Of a stretch of 64,000 nucleotides of DNA, positions 1-7,610 are shown in pieces. Origin of the DNA: Mycobacterium adipatum (GTDB lineage: Bacteria; Actinomycetota; Actinomycetes; Mycobacteriales; Mycobacteriaceae); assembly GCF_001644575.1 (NCBI RefSeq), contig NZ_CP015596.1, positions 4,402,001 through 4,466,000 on the forward strand, given 5' to 3'. Every line of letters begins with the position of its first letter. The first letter of the stretch is position 1. The position numbers and the translations under genes were made by a program. Under the pieces are notes generated by a model. That model was not told the DNA's origin and made no database searches. It saw only the letters and a list, made by a program, of their open reading frames with translations.

Positions 1-32
1 ATGGCCAACTTGACATGCGTCAAGTTGGCCAT
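1..32. promoter_or_regulatory. Perfect 14-bp inverted repeat upstream of cyp136 (probable operator)
   Basis: Arms ATGGCCAACTTGAC (1-14) and GTCAAGTTGGCCAT (19-32) are exact reverse complements around the 4-base spacer ATGC. A TTGACA-like -35 hexamer lies inside it at 10-15, so a bound regulator would block the promoter of the P450 that starts at 102. The size and symmetry fit a TetR-type operator. The window begins at its first base, so it may extend further left and the regulator gene is not visible. Confidence 0.7.
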
Positions 33-101
33 ACAGGATGGACGCACACGTGACATCGACCACAGGTCTGTGTCCGCATATCAGTGTGAGGAGCCCCGAC
101 T

Positions 102-1589
102 GTGCCGACCACCAACACCATCAACACCCCGGCCTATCTGCTCGAACAGGCCAAGCGCCGGCTCACGCCCACGCTGAACAACATGCCGGGGCTCGGCACC
201 GTCGAGAAGCGGCTGCGCCAGCACGATTTCAAGCAGTTCGTGCTGGCCGAGCCGCCGGCGGGCAGCGGACTCAAGCCGGTGATGGGTGACTCCGGCGTGC
301 CGATCCTGGGCCACATGATCGAGACGTTCCGCGCCGGACCCGAGTATCTGCTCGAGGTGTACCGCAAGTTCGGCCCGGTGCACTACGCCTACTCCCCCGC
401 GCTGCCCAGCGTCGCCGCCCTCGGACCCGATGCCACCCAGGCGGTGTTCTCCAACCGCAACAAGGACTTCTCGCAGAAGGGCTGGGATCCGGTCATCGGC
501 CCGTTCTTCAACCGCGGCCTGATGATGCTCGACTTCGACGAGCACATGTTCCACCGCCGCATCATGCAGGAGGCCTTCACCCGGTCCCGGCTGACCGGCT
601 ACGTCGGGCACATCGACCGGGTGGCTTCGGCCGTCATCGCCAACGACTGGGTGGAGAACGACGCCCGCTTCCTGTTCTATCCGGCGGTCAAGGAGCTGAC
701 GCTGGACATCGCGTCGGTGGTGTTCATGGGCCACGAGCCCGGCACCGACAAGGAACTGGTGACCAAGGTCAACGACGCGTTCACCATGACCACCCGGGCC
801 GGTGGCGCCATCATCCGCACCGGCGTGCCGCCGTTCAAGTGGTGGCGCGGGCTGCAGGCCCGCAAGGTTCTCGACCAGTACTTCGAGGAGCGGGTCAAGG
901 AGAAGCGCAATTCCGACAGCACCGACATGCTGACGGTGCTGTGCCACACCGCCGACGAAGACGGCAACACCTTCAGCGACCAGGACATCGTCAACCACAT
1001 GATCTTCTTGATGATGGCCGCGCACGACACCTCGACCTCGACCCTGACGACCATGGCCTACCACCTGGCGGCCAATCCGGAATGGCAGGAACGCTGCCGC
1101 GAGGAGTCCGAGCGCATCGGCGACGGGCCGCTGGACATCGAGGCCCTGGACAAGCTGGAAACCTACGACCTGGTGATCAACGAATGCCTGCGCATGGTCA
1201 CCCCGCTGCCGTTCAACGTGCGCTCCACCGTGCGCGACACCGATCTGCTCGGCCACTTCATCCCGGCCGGCACCAACGTGGTGACCTGGCCGTCGATCAA
1301 CCATCACCTGCCGGAGCTGTGGACCGATCCGGAGAAGTTCGACCCGGCCCGCTTCGCCGAGCCCCGCAACGAGCACAAGCGCCACCGCTACGCGTTCGCC
1401 CCGTTCGGCGGCGGCGCCCACAAGTGCATCGGCATGGTCTTCGGGCAGCTGGAGATCAAGACCGTCATGCACCGTCTGCTGCGCAAGTACCGCCTCGAGC
1501 CGCCCTACCCGGGCTACCGGGCCAAGCTGGATTACGCCGGGATGCCGGTGCCGATGGACGGTATGCCGGTCATCCTGCGACCGCTCTGA
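102..1589 (+). CDS. cyp136: Cytochrome P450, CYP136-like
   Basis: A 495-residue haem-thiolate monooxygenase. The I-helix motif AAHDTSTST, the K-helix ExxR (ECLR) and the haem loop FGGGAHKCIG with its cysteine ligand are all present, so it should be catalytically competent. The N-terminus (AYLLEQAKRRLTPTLNN) and overall sequence resemble M. tuberculosis CYP136 (Rv3059, about 492 residues) as I recall it, and a ligB-cstA pair like Rv3062-Rv3063 occurs 15 kb downstream. The substrate of CYP136 is not established. The GTG start at 102 is chosen because GAGGAG sits about 7 nt upstream. The gene stands alone behind a perfect palindrome at 1-32 and ends just before a long hairpin, so it is probably monocistronic and locally repressed. 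No ferredoxin gene is adjacent. Confidence 0.9.
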   Translation: MPTTNTINTPAYLLEQAKRRLTPTLNNMPGLGTVEKRLRQHDFKQFVLAEPPAGSGLKPVMGDSGVPILGHMIETFRAGPEYLLEVYRKFGPVHYAYSPALPSVAALGPDATQAVFSNRNKDFSQKGWDPVIGPFFNRGLMMLDFDEHMFHRRIMQEAFTRSRLTGYVGHIDRVASAVIANDWVENDARFLFYPAVKELTLDIASVVFMGHEPGTDKELVTKVNDAFTMTTRAGGAIIRTGVPPFKWWRGLQARKVLDQYFEERVKEKRNSDSTDMLTVLCHTADEDGNTFSDQDIVNHMIFLMMAAHDTSTSTLTTMAYHLAANPEWQERCREESERIGDGPLDIEALDKLETYDLVINECLRMVTPLPFNVRSTVRDTDLLGHFIPAGTNVVTWPSINHHLPELWTDPEKFDPARFAEPRNEHKRHRYAFAPFGGGAHKCIGMVFGQLEIKTVMHRLLRKYRLEPPYPGYRAKLDYAGMPVPMDGMPVILRPL

Positions 1590-1596
1590 CCCTTAC

Positions 1597-1659
1597 CGCC
1601 GAAACAGCATTCCGGACGGGCACCTCTCGTACTTTCCCGTCCGGAATGCTGTTTCGGCG
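1597..1659. terminator. Perfect 24-bp hairpin between convergent genes (bidirectional terminator)
   Basis: Bases 1597-1620 are exactly complementary to 1636-1659, leaving a 15-nt loop. The hairpin begins 8 nt after the cyp136 stop codon and lies 17 nt from the stop of the convergent gene at 1677. There is no U-tract, which is common for high-GC mycobacterial terminators. The stem is far longer and more perfect than an ordinary terminator. Confidence 0.7.
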
Positions 1660-1676
1660 CGGCTTTGTCGGCGCGC

Positions 1677-2147
1677 TCAGTCGGCCAGCAGCCGGTTCGC
1701 ACAGGCGATCACGGCACGCAGCGCCGACTGGTTGGGGCACTCCGACCAGCCGATCGCCCACTCGGTGTGCACACCGTCGGTGCCGCGGATGAACGTCGCG
1801 GTCTGGCCGCCGGCCCGCAGCTGGTGGAAGTTCAGCATCTCGACGGCAATCCCGCGCTCGTAGAGCATCGCCGTCAGCGCGGCGAGCGGGCCCGACGCGG
1901 TGGCCGAGGACATGACGGCGCGATCGCCGATGGCGATGGCGGCCCGATAGGTGTGGGTATGCCCGCCGCTCGTGCGCTCACCCTTCTCCCAGGTGGCCAG
2001 GCGCACCGGCCCGGCGCTGGACCCGAAGGTGTCCGCGACGTCGTCCCAGGACATGTCGGCGGCCAGGTCACGCAACCCACGCGGCAGGGGTGCGTCGAAG
2101 AAGTCCGCGAACCGGGGGCTCGTGATGGTGGTGATCTGGGAGGTCAT
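1677..2147 (-). CDS. Stand-alone LeuA (2-isopropylmalate synthase) allosteric-domain protein
   Basis: A 156-residue protein that matches only the C-terminal leucine-binding regulatory domain of 2-isopropylmalate synthase: GPLAALTAMLYERGI, then VEMLNFHQL, and a closing segment SALRAVIACANRLL like the end of mycobacterial LeuA. There is no catalytic TIM barrel. Such proteins are sometimes labelled homocitrate synthase by similarity, but this one cannot catalyse that reaction. It may modulate LeuA by mixed oligomers or act as a leucine-binding protein; this is inference. The ATG at 2147 is preferred over a TTG seven codons upstream because AGAGAAG precedes it by about 9 nt. A Leu/Val leader peptide and mutually exclusive hairpins lie in its 5' region (2148-2267), implying control by branched-chain amino acid supply. 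Confidence 0.8.
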   Translation of the reverse strand: MTSQITTITSPRFADFFDAPLPRGLRDLAADMSWDDVADTFGSSAGPVRLATWEKGERTSGGHTHTYRAAIAIGDRAVMSSATASGPLAALTAMLYERGIAVEMLNFHQLRAGGQTATFIRGTDGVHTEWAIGWSECPNQSALRAVIACANRLLAD

Positions 2148-2267
2148 GTGCCGGTCTTCTCTGCTCAAAGGGAGCGACCGACGGGTAGTAGCTTCCGACC
2201 CACAGCGGGGGGTCGGTCTGGATCAGACCCCGCTGCGGGTGCTGGCTACTACGAGAAGGAGATGCAC
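2148..2267 (-). promoter_or_regulatory. Leu/Val leader-peptide attenuator upstream of the LeuA-domain gene
   Basis: On the minus strand a 14-codon leader (2267-2223) is followed by competing structures. The long stem pairs 2252-2245 with 2192-2185 and 2240-2228 with 2210-2198 (13 bp including one G-U). A second stem CCGACCC/GGGTCGG (2216-2210 with 2201-2195) uses the same bases and excludes it. The valine codons lie inside the 5' arm of the long stem, so ribosome position would choose the fold. CGGTC and GACCG flank the AGAGAAG ribosome site, suggesting control of translation as well. A pseudoknot called the LEU element has been described upstream of actinobacterial leuA operons; this may be a relative. 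Confidence 0.7.
2223..2267 (-). CDS. Leader peptide rich in Leu/Val codons (leaderless)
   Basis: GTG CAT CTC CTT CTC GTA GTA GCC AGC ACC CGC AGC GGG GTC TGA encodes MHLLLVVASTRSGV. Three consecutive leucine codons and two valine codons in a 14-residue peptide directly before a leucine-binding-domain gene are the signature of an attenuation peptide. No Shine-Dalgarno sequence is visible, but a -10 box TAACCT ends 8 nt before the GTG, so the start codon would be at or next to the transcription start. Confidence 0.7.
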   Translation of the reverse strand: MHLLLVVASTRSGV

Positions 2268-2275
2268 GATCGCCG

Positions 2276-2305
2276 AGGTTAGACCTGTTGGCCGGGTGCG
2301 CGCAA
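2276..2305 (-). promoter_or_regulatory. Promoter of the attenuator/LeuA-domain transcript
   Basis: On the minus strand TTGCGC (2305-2300) and TAACCT (2281-2276) are separated by 18 nt. The predicted start of transcription falls at the GTG of the leader peptide. Confidence 0.55.
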
Positions 2306-2324
2306 CTCCTTTGAATAGTTAAGG

Positions 2325-3083
2325 ATGTTCCCGGTGACGTGGTGGGAGATCGGGCTGCTGATCGCCGCCGGTGTCGGCGGTGGGCTGGCTGGCAGCATTG
2401 CCGGTCTGGCCTCGGTGTCGACCTACCCGGCGCTGGTGATGGTCGGGCTGCCGCCGGTGAGCGCGAACGTGACGAACACGGTGGCGCTGGTGTTCAACGC
2501 CTTCGGTTCGGTGCGCGGGTCGCTGCCCGAGCTCGCCGGGCAGGGGCCGACACTCAGGCGTCTGGTCCCGATGGCCGTCCTCGGCGGGCTGGCCGGGGCG
2601 GTGCTGTTGCTCTCCATCCCCGCCGAGGGTTTCGAGAACATGGTCCCCGTCCTGCTGGCGGTCGCGGCGATCGCCATCGCGCTGCCGCGCGGCAAGGATG
2701 TCGGCGCCGCGCCCACGGCAGCGCGGCACATCGCCGAGGGCGTCACCGTCGGTGTCATCTGTGTCTACGGCGGATTCTTCGGCGCCGCAGCGGGTGTGCT
2801 GCTCCTGGCGTTGTTCCTACGCACCGGCGGCGTCACCCTGGCCCATGCGAATGCCACCAAGAACGTGGTGCTCGGCGCCGCCAATGGCGTTGCCGCCCTG
2901 GTCTTCGCGGTCGTGGCGCCGGTGCACTGGCCGGCGGTGACAGCGATGGGCGTCGGGTGCCTGATCGGATCCCGGTTGGGCCCCATCGTGGTGCGGCACG
3001 CACCGGCGACGCCGCTGCGCCTGCTGATCGCCGTCGCGGGCCTGGCGCTGGCTGTCAAGCTCGGCTTCGACACCTACCGCTGA
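2325..3083 (+). CDS. TauE/SafE-family membrane exporter
   Basis: A 252-residue, strongly hydrophobic protein with about eight predicted membrane segments and the repeated half-structure of the TauE/SafE (DUF81) anion permeases; the glycine-rich first helix and the segment around GSVRGSLPEL are typical. Family members move sulfite, sulfonates or other organosulfur and organic acids across the cytoplasmic membrane, but the substrate here is unknown. It is divergent from the attenuated LeuA-domain gene and so shares that intergenic region. The ATG at 2325 has AAGG almost touching it. A GTG at 2334, 9 nt after the same AAGG, is an equally reasonable start. Confidence 0.8.
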   Translation: MFPVTWWEIGLLIAAGVGGGLAGSIAGLASVSTYPALVMVGLPPVSANVTNTVALVFNAFGSVRGSLPELAGQGPTLRRLVPMAVLGGLAGAVLLLSIPAEGFENMVPVLLAVAAIAIALPRGKDVGAAPTAARHIAEGVTVGVICVYGGFFGAAAGVLLLALFLRTGGVTLAHANATKNVVLGAANGVAALVFAVVAPVHWPAVTAMGVGCLIGSRLGPIVVRHAPATPLRLLIAVAGLALAVKLGFDTYR

Positions 3084-3086
3084 GTG

Positions 3087-4442
3087 TCAGTTCTGGTAGT
3101 CCAGGCAGCTTTCCGCGCCGTTGATGACGCCCTCGCGGAACGCCCGCACCCGGTCGGTCCCGGCGCCCTGCCGTTCGGCATCGCCGTCCCCGCGGAACAC
3201 CAGCAGCGCCTTGATCCCCTCGTCGAGGTCCCCCGGTGAGATGGACCAGGAACTCGTCTCGGCGCGGTTGTGCAGGATCACGCTGGCGGTGTATCCGCCG
3301 GCCAGGCAGTCCGCGCGCAGGGTGGACGTCTTCTCGTCGGACTCGTCGCCCAGGCGGGTCAGCGCGGCCAGCCCGTACTGGGTCGCCAGCAGAGTGGAGA
3401 CGGCATAGTCCCCGCCCTGGCGGTACACCTCGGGCATGGTCTCGACGTTGTCCCACCCCACGTAATCGTCTGGGACACAATAGAACAGCGAGTATCCCTC
3501 GGCCGACTGGTCACCGCACATCGGCGGGTCGGCCGGGTCGAACGCGGCCAGCCCCGCGACGGGCGTCCAGGCTTGGCCGCCGGTGAGCTCCGGATACAGC
3601 TGAGTCCAGTAGTCCTCCAGGTCGTAGGGCACCCCGTTGACGATCGAGTCGTACGGCGCGTTGCCCTCGGCGGCGGCGTCGGCGATGTTGTTGAACGGCA
3701 ACGCCAGCACCATCGGCTCGTCGTCGCGGTACTCCTTGCACCGGTCCAGCCCGTTGTCGAAGCCGTCCTGGAATGCTCCGACCCGGTCGAATCCGCTGCC
3801 GTGGGCGTCCGGATCGGTCTTGGCGGTGCCCGGGTTGTCCCGCAGGTCGAGCACACCGGCCAGAGCGGAGTCGAGCCCGGAGCTGGTGACCTCGAAGACG
3901 CCGTCGTCCTGGGCGTGCCGCGCCCACGCACCGGCAAAGCAGTCGGCCTGCAACTCCCGGGTCACGGTGCGCGCGGTGAAGTTCGACCGGGCCTGCACGG
4001 CGTGCCCGAACTCGTGCGCCATCACCACCGGGATGACGAACTCGCCGAAGCGGGACTGCAGGTCGGGCAGCAGGTATTTGGCGTCCCAGGCGACCACGTC
4101 TTCGCTTCCGCAGTAGAACGCGTTGCCGGCAACCTCTTCGGGTTCGGTGGTGCACGGTGGCGCCGCGCTGCCGTCGGCGATGGCGTAGTAGCCACCGGAG
4201 ATCGGCTCGAAATCCTCGCCGTAGAGCTCCGGGAAGTTCTCGCCCCAGTACTGCTCCAGGTCGGCGATCGCCCGGATCGCGATCTGGTTGACGGGTTCGG
4301 ACGCGTCACCCTCGATGGTGATGCTGCCGGCGTCGGGCGGGGAGCCCTTCTGCTGGGGCTGGGAGGGAATCTCCGGCTTGGGTGATCCGCATGCCGAGAC
4401 CATCAGGACGGCCGCCGCGGTAGCCATGATCTTGATCTTCAT
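3087..4442 (-). CDS. Lipoprotein, neutral zinc metallopeptidase-like, with a duplicated degenerate half
   Basis: A 451-residue exported lipoprotein. The signal peptide ends in the lipobox VSAC with the lipidated cysteine at residue 18. The first half carries HEFGH (residues 143-147) and a downstream RELQADCFAGAWARH segment, the pattern of the YpfJ-type neutral zinc metallopeptidases. The second half repeats the same architecture: YCGSEDVVAWD in the first half corresponds to YCVPDDYVGWDN in the second, and QADCFAGAW to RADCLAGGY. At the position of HEFGH the second half has a sequence around ATQYGLAAL, so that copy lacks zinc ligands. It is probably a cell-envelope protease with one active and one structural domain. 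ATG at 4442 is chosen because it begins the signal peptide directly. Confidence 0.75.
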   Translation of the reverse strand: MKIKIMATAAAVLMVSACGSPKPEIPSQPQQKGSPPDAGSITIEGDASEPVNQIAIRAIADLEQYWGENFPELYGEDFEPISGGYYAIADGSAAPPCTTEPEEVAGNAFYCGSEDVVAWDAKYLLPDLQSRFGEFVIPVVMAHEFGHAVQARSNFTARTVTRELQADCFAGAWARHAQDDGVFEVTSSGLDSALAGVLDLRDNPGTAKTDPDAHGSGFDRVGAFQDGFDNGLDRCKEYRDDEPMVLALPFNNIADAAAEGNAPYDSIVNGVPYDLEDYWTQLYPELTGGQAWTPVAGLAAFDPADPPMCGDQSAEGYSLFYCVPDDYVGWDNVETMPEVYRQGGDYAVSTLLATQYGLAALTRLGDESDEKTSTLRADCLAGGYTASVILHNRAETSSWSISPGDLDEGIKALLVFRGDGDAERQGAGTDRVRAFREGVINGAESCLDYQN

Positions 4443-4498
4443 GGGCAAACACTAGCCGCCAAAACGGCAACTTGGACAGGAGTTCATCCACGTGCCAT

Positions 4499-4541
4499 TT
4501 CGGCGCGTTCGCGGCCGGTGGGCGACCGCGAACGCGCCGAA
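4499..4541 (-). terminator. 16-bp perfect hairpin downstream of the SDR gene
   Basis: TTCGGCGCGTTCGCGG (4499-4514) is exactly complementary to 4526-4541, with an 11-nt loop. It lies 10 nt past the stop codon of the minus-strand SDR (4552-5331) and before the lipoprotein gene, so it most likely ends SDR transcription. Confidence 0.65.
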
Positions 4542-4551
4542 TCCGCAACGT

Positions 4552-5331
4552 CTACTTGGGGGCGAAGCGCTGCCCGGCATCCAGGCGGATGCACTGGCCG
4601 TTGAGCATCGGATTCTCCACGATCGCCACGGCGAGCTTGGCGTACTCCGCCGGCTTGCCCAGACGCTTGGGGAACGCGGCGTCCTTGGTCAGCACAGTGG
4701 CGAACTCATCCGGGATCCCTTCAGTCAGCCCGGTGGCGAACAGGCTGGGCGCAATGGCCAGTGCCCGGATGCCCAGGCTGCCCAGATCACGGGCCATCGT
4801 CAGGCACATGCCGGCGATGGCCGCCTTCGACGCGGTGTAGGCGACCTGGCCGATCTGACCCTCGAACGCGGCGATGGAGGCGGTGTTGATGATGACACCA
4901 CGCTCTTCGGCCTCGCCCCCGTCCTCGGAGTCGACGGGCTCGTTCTTGCTCATGTGCCAGGCCGCCAGCCGGCTGATGTTGAAGGTGCCGATCAGGTTGA
5001 GATCGATGGACTGGCGGAAGGATTCGAGACTGTGCGGGCCGTCCTTCTTGACGGTGCGCTCGCCGATGCCGCCCCCGGCGGTGGTCACCGCGATGTGCAG
5101 GCCACCGAGATCGGAGACCGCGTTGGCCAACGTCTGCTCGGTGCCGTCGAAGTCGGTGACATCGACCTCGTAGAACGCTCCGCCGACCTGGTCGGCCACC
5201 TCGCGACCCTTGGACTGGGGCCGGTCGAGGATCGCCACGCTCGCCCCACGCTTGGCCAGTGCCTCCACGGTGGCGCGACCGAAGCCCGATGCCCCGCCGA
5301 CCACCACGGCCTTCTTGCCCGAAATCTCCAT
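4552..5331 (-). CDS. Short-chain dehydrogenase, 3-hydroxyacyl-CoA dehydrogenase type II-like
   Basis: A 259-residue Rossmann-fold oxidoreductase. The nucleotide loop VVGGASGFGR and catalytic YTASK are present. The long insertion with acidic residues (VDSEDGGEAEERG) before the serine strand and the C-terminal LDAGQRFAPK are typical of the HSD10/type II 3-hydroxyacyl-CoA dehydrogenase group, which oxidises 3-hydroxyacyl-CoA and sometimes steroid alcohols. M. tuberculosis Rv1144 is a comparable protein. The ATG at 5331 has GGAAAGG about 7 nt upstream. It is divergent from the molybdoenzyme at 5431 and ends at a strong hairpin. Confidence 0.8.
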   Translation of the reverse strand: MEISGKKAVVVGGASGFGRATVEALAKRGASVAILDRPQSKGREVADQVGGAFYEVDVTDFDGTEQTLANAVSDLGGLHIAVTTAGGGIGERTVKKDGPHSLESFRQSIDLNLIGTFNISRLAAWHMSKNEPVDSEDGGEAEERGVIINTASIAAFEGQIGQVAYTASKAAIAGMCLTMARDLGSLGIRALAIAPSLFATGLTEGIPDEFATVLTKDAAFPKRLGKPAEYAKLAVAIVENPMLNGQCIRLDAGQRFAPK

Positions 5332-5363
5332 CTGGCTACCTTTCCATATTGCGGTCAGAATGT

Positions 5364-5374
5364 AACGTCACGTT
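5364..5374. promoter_or_regulatory. AACGTCACGTT palindrome in a divergent promoter region
   Basis: An 11-bp perfect odd-centred palindrome lies between the SDR (starts 5331, minus) and the molybdoenzyme (starts 5431, plus). It could be a repressor site for either gene. Only position and symmetry support this. Confidence 0.3.
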
Positions 5375-5417
5375 CAGCCGTCACACTACGGTAAGGCTTT
5401 CGGCGGCATCGCTGGTC

Positions 5418-5423
5418 TAGCGT
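5418..5423 (+). promoter_or_regulatory. -10 box giving a leaderless start for the molybdoenzyme
   Basis: TAGCGT fits the mycobacterial TANNNT -10 pattern and ends 7 nt before the GTG at 5431, placing transcription start at the start codon. Confidence 0.4.
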
Positions 5424-5430
5424 GGATGGC

Positions 5431-6963
5431 GTGAGTTCCCCCACCCCCGGCACCCGGATTCTCAGCGGAATCGCCGCCGCCGCGGTCACCCTCGGCGTCA
5501 GCGCACTGGTTGCCGTTCCGCTCGGTTCCTCCGCCGACGCCCGCAACGCCATCGGCTCCACGGTCATCGACCTCACCCCGGGCCCGGTGAAAGAGTGGGC
5601 GATCCAGACGTTCGGCACCTCCGACAAGCTCTTCCTGGCGGTGGCGGTGCTGCTGGCCATCGCCGTGCTGGCCGCGATCGCCGGGTTGGCCGAGCGTCGC
5701 CGGGTGCCGATCGGCACCGTCATGTTCGCGGCCGCGGCCACCGCCGGCTGTGTGGCCGTCCTGTCACGGTCCGGTGCCGCACCCGTCGACGTGATTCCGA
5801 CCGCCGTCGGCGGCCTTGCCGGCATCCTCGCGCTGCGATTTTTGACCTCCGGTCGGCTCAGCGACGAAACCGCCCACGAATCGGCCGAAACCGACCCGGG
5901 CCGTCGGCTCTCGTTGGCCGCGCTCGGACTGCTCGGACTCGGCGTGCTCGGTGCGGCGATCGGCTCGGTGTGGTCGCGGCGGGTGCATTCGGTGGCCGAT
6001 GATCGCGCCGCGTTCACACCGCCGACGATCGCCAAGCCGGCGCCGCCGGTCCCGCCGGGGGTGCAGCCCACCGGTGTGGACATCACACCGTTCGTCACCG
6101 ACAACGCCGACTTCTACCGGATCGACACCGCGTTGAGCGTGCCGCAGCTGTCCCGCGAGGGGTGGAAACTGCGGATTCACGGCATGGTCGACAACGAAAA
6201 GACCTTCACGCTCGCCGATCTCGAACAGTTCGAACTGATCGAGCAGATGGTCACGCTGGCGTGTGTGTCCAATCCGGTCGGCGGCGACCTCGTCGGCAAC
6301 GCGCTCTGGGGCGGCTACCGCGTCCGGGACCTGCTGGCCGCGGCCGGCATCTCGCCCGACGCCGATATGGTGCTCTCCACCTCCAGAGACGGGTTCACCG
6401 CCGGCACGCCGACCGAGGCGATGACCGACGACCGGGATTCGTTGCTGGCCATCACCATGAACGGGCAGCCATTGCCCATCGAGCACGGCTACCCGGCGCG
6501 CCTGGTGGTGCCGGGTCTGTACGGCTATGTCTCGGCCACCAAGTGGGTGGTCGATCTGGAACTGACGAGATTCGACAAGGCCGAAGGCTATTGGACGCCG
6601 CTGGGCTGGTCCGAGCGTGGCCCGATCAAGACCCAGTCACGTATCGACGTCCCCCGCAGCGGACAGGACGTCCCGACCGGACCGGTCCGCTTCGGTGGCG
6701 TGGCCTGGGCGCAGCCCCGCGGGGTGCGCGCCGTGGAGGTCCGCATCGACGAGGGTCCGTGGCAGCCGGCCACCCTGGGCGCGGCCTATTCCGATGACAC
6801 CTGGCGGCTGTGGAGTTTCGACTGGCAGGCCGACCGGCCCGGGCCGCATCTCATCGCGGTGCGCGCCACCGACAACACCGGCTACGTGCAGACCGGCGAC
6901 CGCGCCGACGTCATCCCGGACGGGGCGACCGGCTGGCACACGGTCAGCTTCTCGGTGGTCTGA
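5431..6963 (+). CDS. Membrane-anchored sulfite-oxidase-fold molybdopterin oxidoreductase
   Basis: A 510-residue protein with four predicted N-terminal membrane helices (residues about 10-185) followed by an extracytoplasmic molybdopterin domain. The latter contains [20 protein letters not shown], with the cysteine that ligands molybdenum in the sulfite oxidase/YedY fold, then the [14 protein letters not shown] segment and a C-terminal Ig-like dimerisation domain. It resembles mycobacterial Rv0218-type proteins. The physiological substrate is unknown. GTG at 5431 is preferred over GTG at 5422 because a -10 box lies 7 nt before it and no ribosome site is seen. Its 3' end overlaps convergent devR by 20 nt. 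Confidence 0.8.
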   Translation: MSSPTPGTRILSGIAAAAVTLGVSALVAVPLGSSADARNAIGSTVIDLTPGPVKEWAIQTFGTSDKLFLAVAVLLAIAVLAAIAGLAERRRVPIGTVMFAAAATAGCVAVLSRSGAAPVDVIPTAVGGLAGILALRFLTSGRLSDETAHESAETDPGRRLSLAALGLLGLGVLGAAIGSVWSRRVHSVADDRAAFTPPTIAKPAPPVPPGVQPTGVDITPFVTDNADFYRIDTALSVPQLSREGWKLRIHGMVDNEKTFTLADLEQFELIEQMVTLACVSNPVGGDLVGNALWGGYRVRDLLAAAGISPDADMVLSTSRDGFTAGTPTEAMTDDRDSLLAITMNGQPLPIEHGYPARLVVPGLYGYVSATKWVVDLELTRFDKAEGYWTPLGWSERGPIKTQSRIDVPRSGQDVPTGPVRFGGVAWAQPRGVRAVEVRIDEGPWQPATLGAAYSDDTWRLWSFDWQADRPGPHLIAVRATDNTGYVQTGDRADVIPDGATGWHTVSFSVV

Positions 6964-7603
6964 CCTGCTGCTCCAGCTTGGACGCGAAAACCGCTGCCTG
7001 CGTTCGGCGTTGCATGCCCAGCTTGGCCAGCAGCCGGGAGACGTAGTTCTTCACCGTCTTCTCCGCGAGGAACATGCGCGCGGCGATCTGCCGGTTGGTC
7101 AGACCCTCCGACAGCAAGTGCAGCAGGGTGCGCTCCTGGTCGGTGAGCCCGGTCAACGGGTCATCGTCACGGTCGGCGGCACCGCGCAGATTGGCCATCA
7201 GCGCGGCCGCGGCCCGATTGTCCAGCAGGGAGCGGCCCGCGCCGACATCCTTGATCGCCGTGGCGAGTTCGAGACCCTTGATGTCCTTGACCACATACCC
7301 GCTGGCGCCGGCCAGGATCGCGTCGAGCATGGCCTCGTCGGAGGTGAACGAGGTCAACATCAGGCAGCGCAGATCCGGCAGCTCCGAGAGTAGATCGCGG
7401 CACAATTCGATGCCGTTGCCGTCGGGCAACCGCACATCGAGCACCGCCACATCGGGCTGGGCCGCGGGTATACGGGCCAGCGCCTCGGCGACGGTGCCCG
7501 CTTCGCCGACGACATCGAGGTCGGGATCGGATCCGAGCAGCTCGATCAGACCCCGTCGGACCACTTCATGGTCGTCGACCAGGAACACCTTCACCACCGG
7601 CAT
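6944..7603 (-). CDS. devR: DevR/DosR dormancy response regulator
   Basis: A 219-residue NarL/FixJ-type response regulator very close to M. tuberculosis Dos[16 protein letters not shown] at the N-terminus, phospho-acceptor Asp56 in [12 protein letters not shown], the [20 protein letters not shown] segment and a C-terminal helix-turn-helix with [20 protein letters not shown]. It activates hypoxia and nitric oxide response genes. GGGGAG precedes the ATG directly. It starts 7 nt after the stop of a PNPOx-like gene, so the two form an operon whose promoter region contains a DosR box (8116-8135), implying autoregulation. No DevS/DosS or DosT histidine kinase is next to it; the neighbour downstream is convergent and unrelated. 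Confidence 0.93.
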   Translation of the reverse strand: MPVVKVFLVDDHEVVRRGLIELLGSDPDLDVVGEAGTVAEALARIPAAQPDVAVLDVRLPDGNGIELCRDLLSELPDLRCLMLTSFTSDEAMLDAILAGASGYVVKDIKGLELATAIKDVGAGRSLLDNRAAAALMANLRGAADRDDDPLTGLTDQERTLLHLLSEGLTNRQIAARMFLAEKTVKNYVSRLLAKLGMQRRTQAAVFASKLEQQVRPPRS

Positions 7604-7610
7604 CTCCCCA

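Noticed and set aside
81..1472. Long minus-strand open frame opposite cyp136 (463 codons)
   Set aside because: It is antisense to a clear P450, has the Arg/Gly/His-rich composition of a shadow frame in high-GC DNA, and shows no domain or ribosome site.
5387..5405. Possible extra island operator near the molybdoenzyme (TACGGTAAGGCTTTCGGCG)
   Set aside because: The left half fits but the right half matches at only about half of the defined positions, and the flanking genes are not catabolic.
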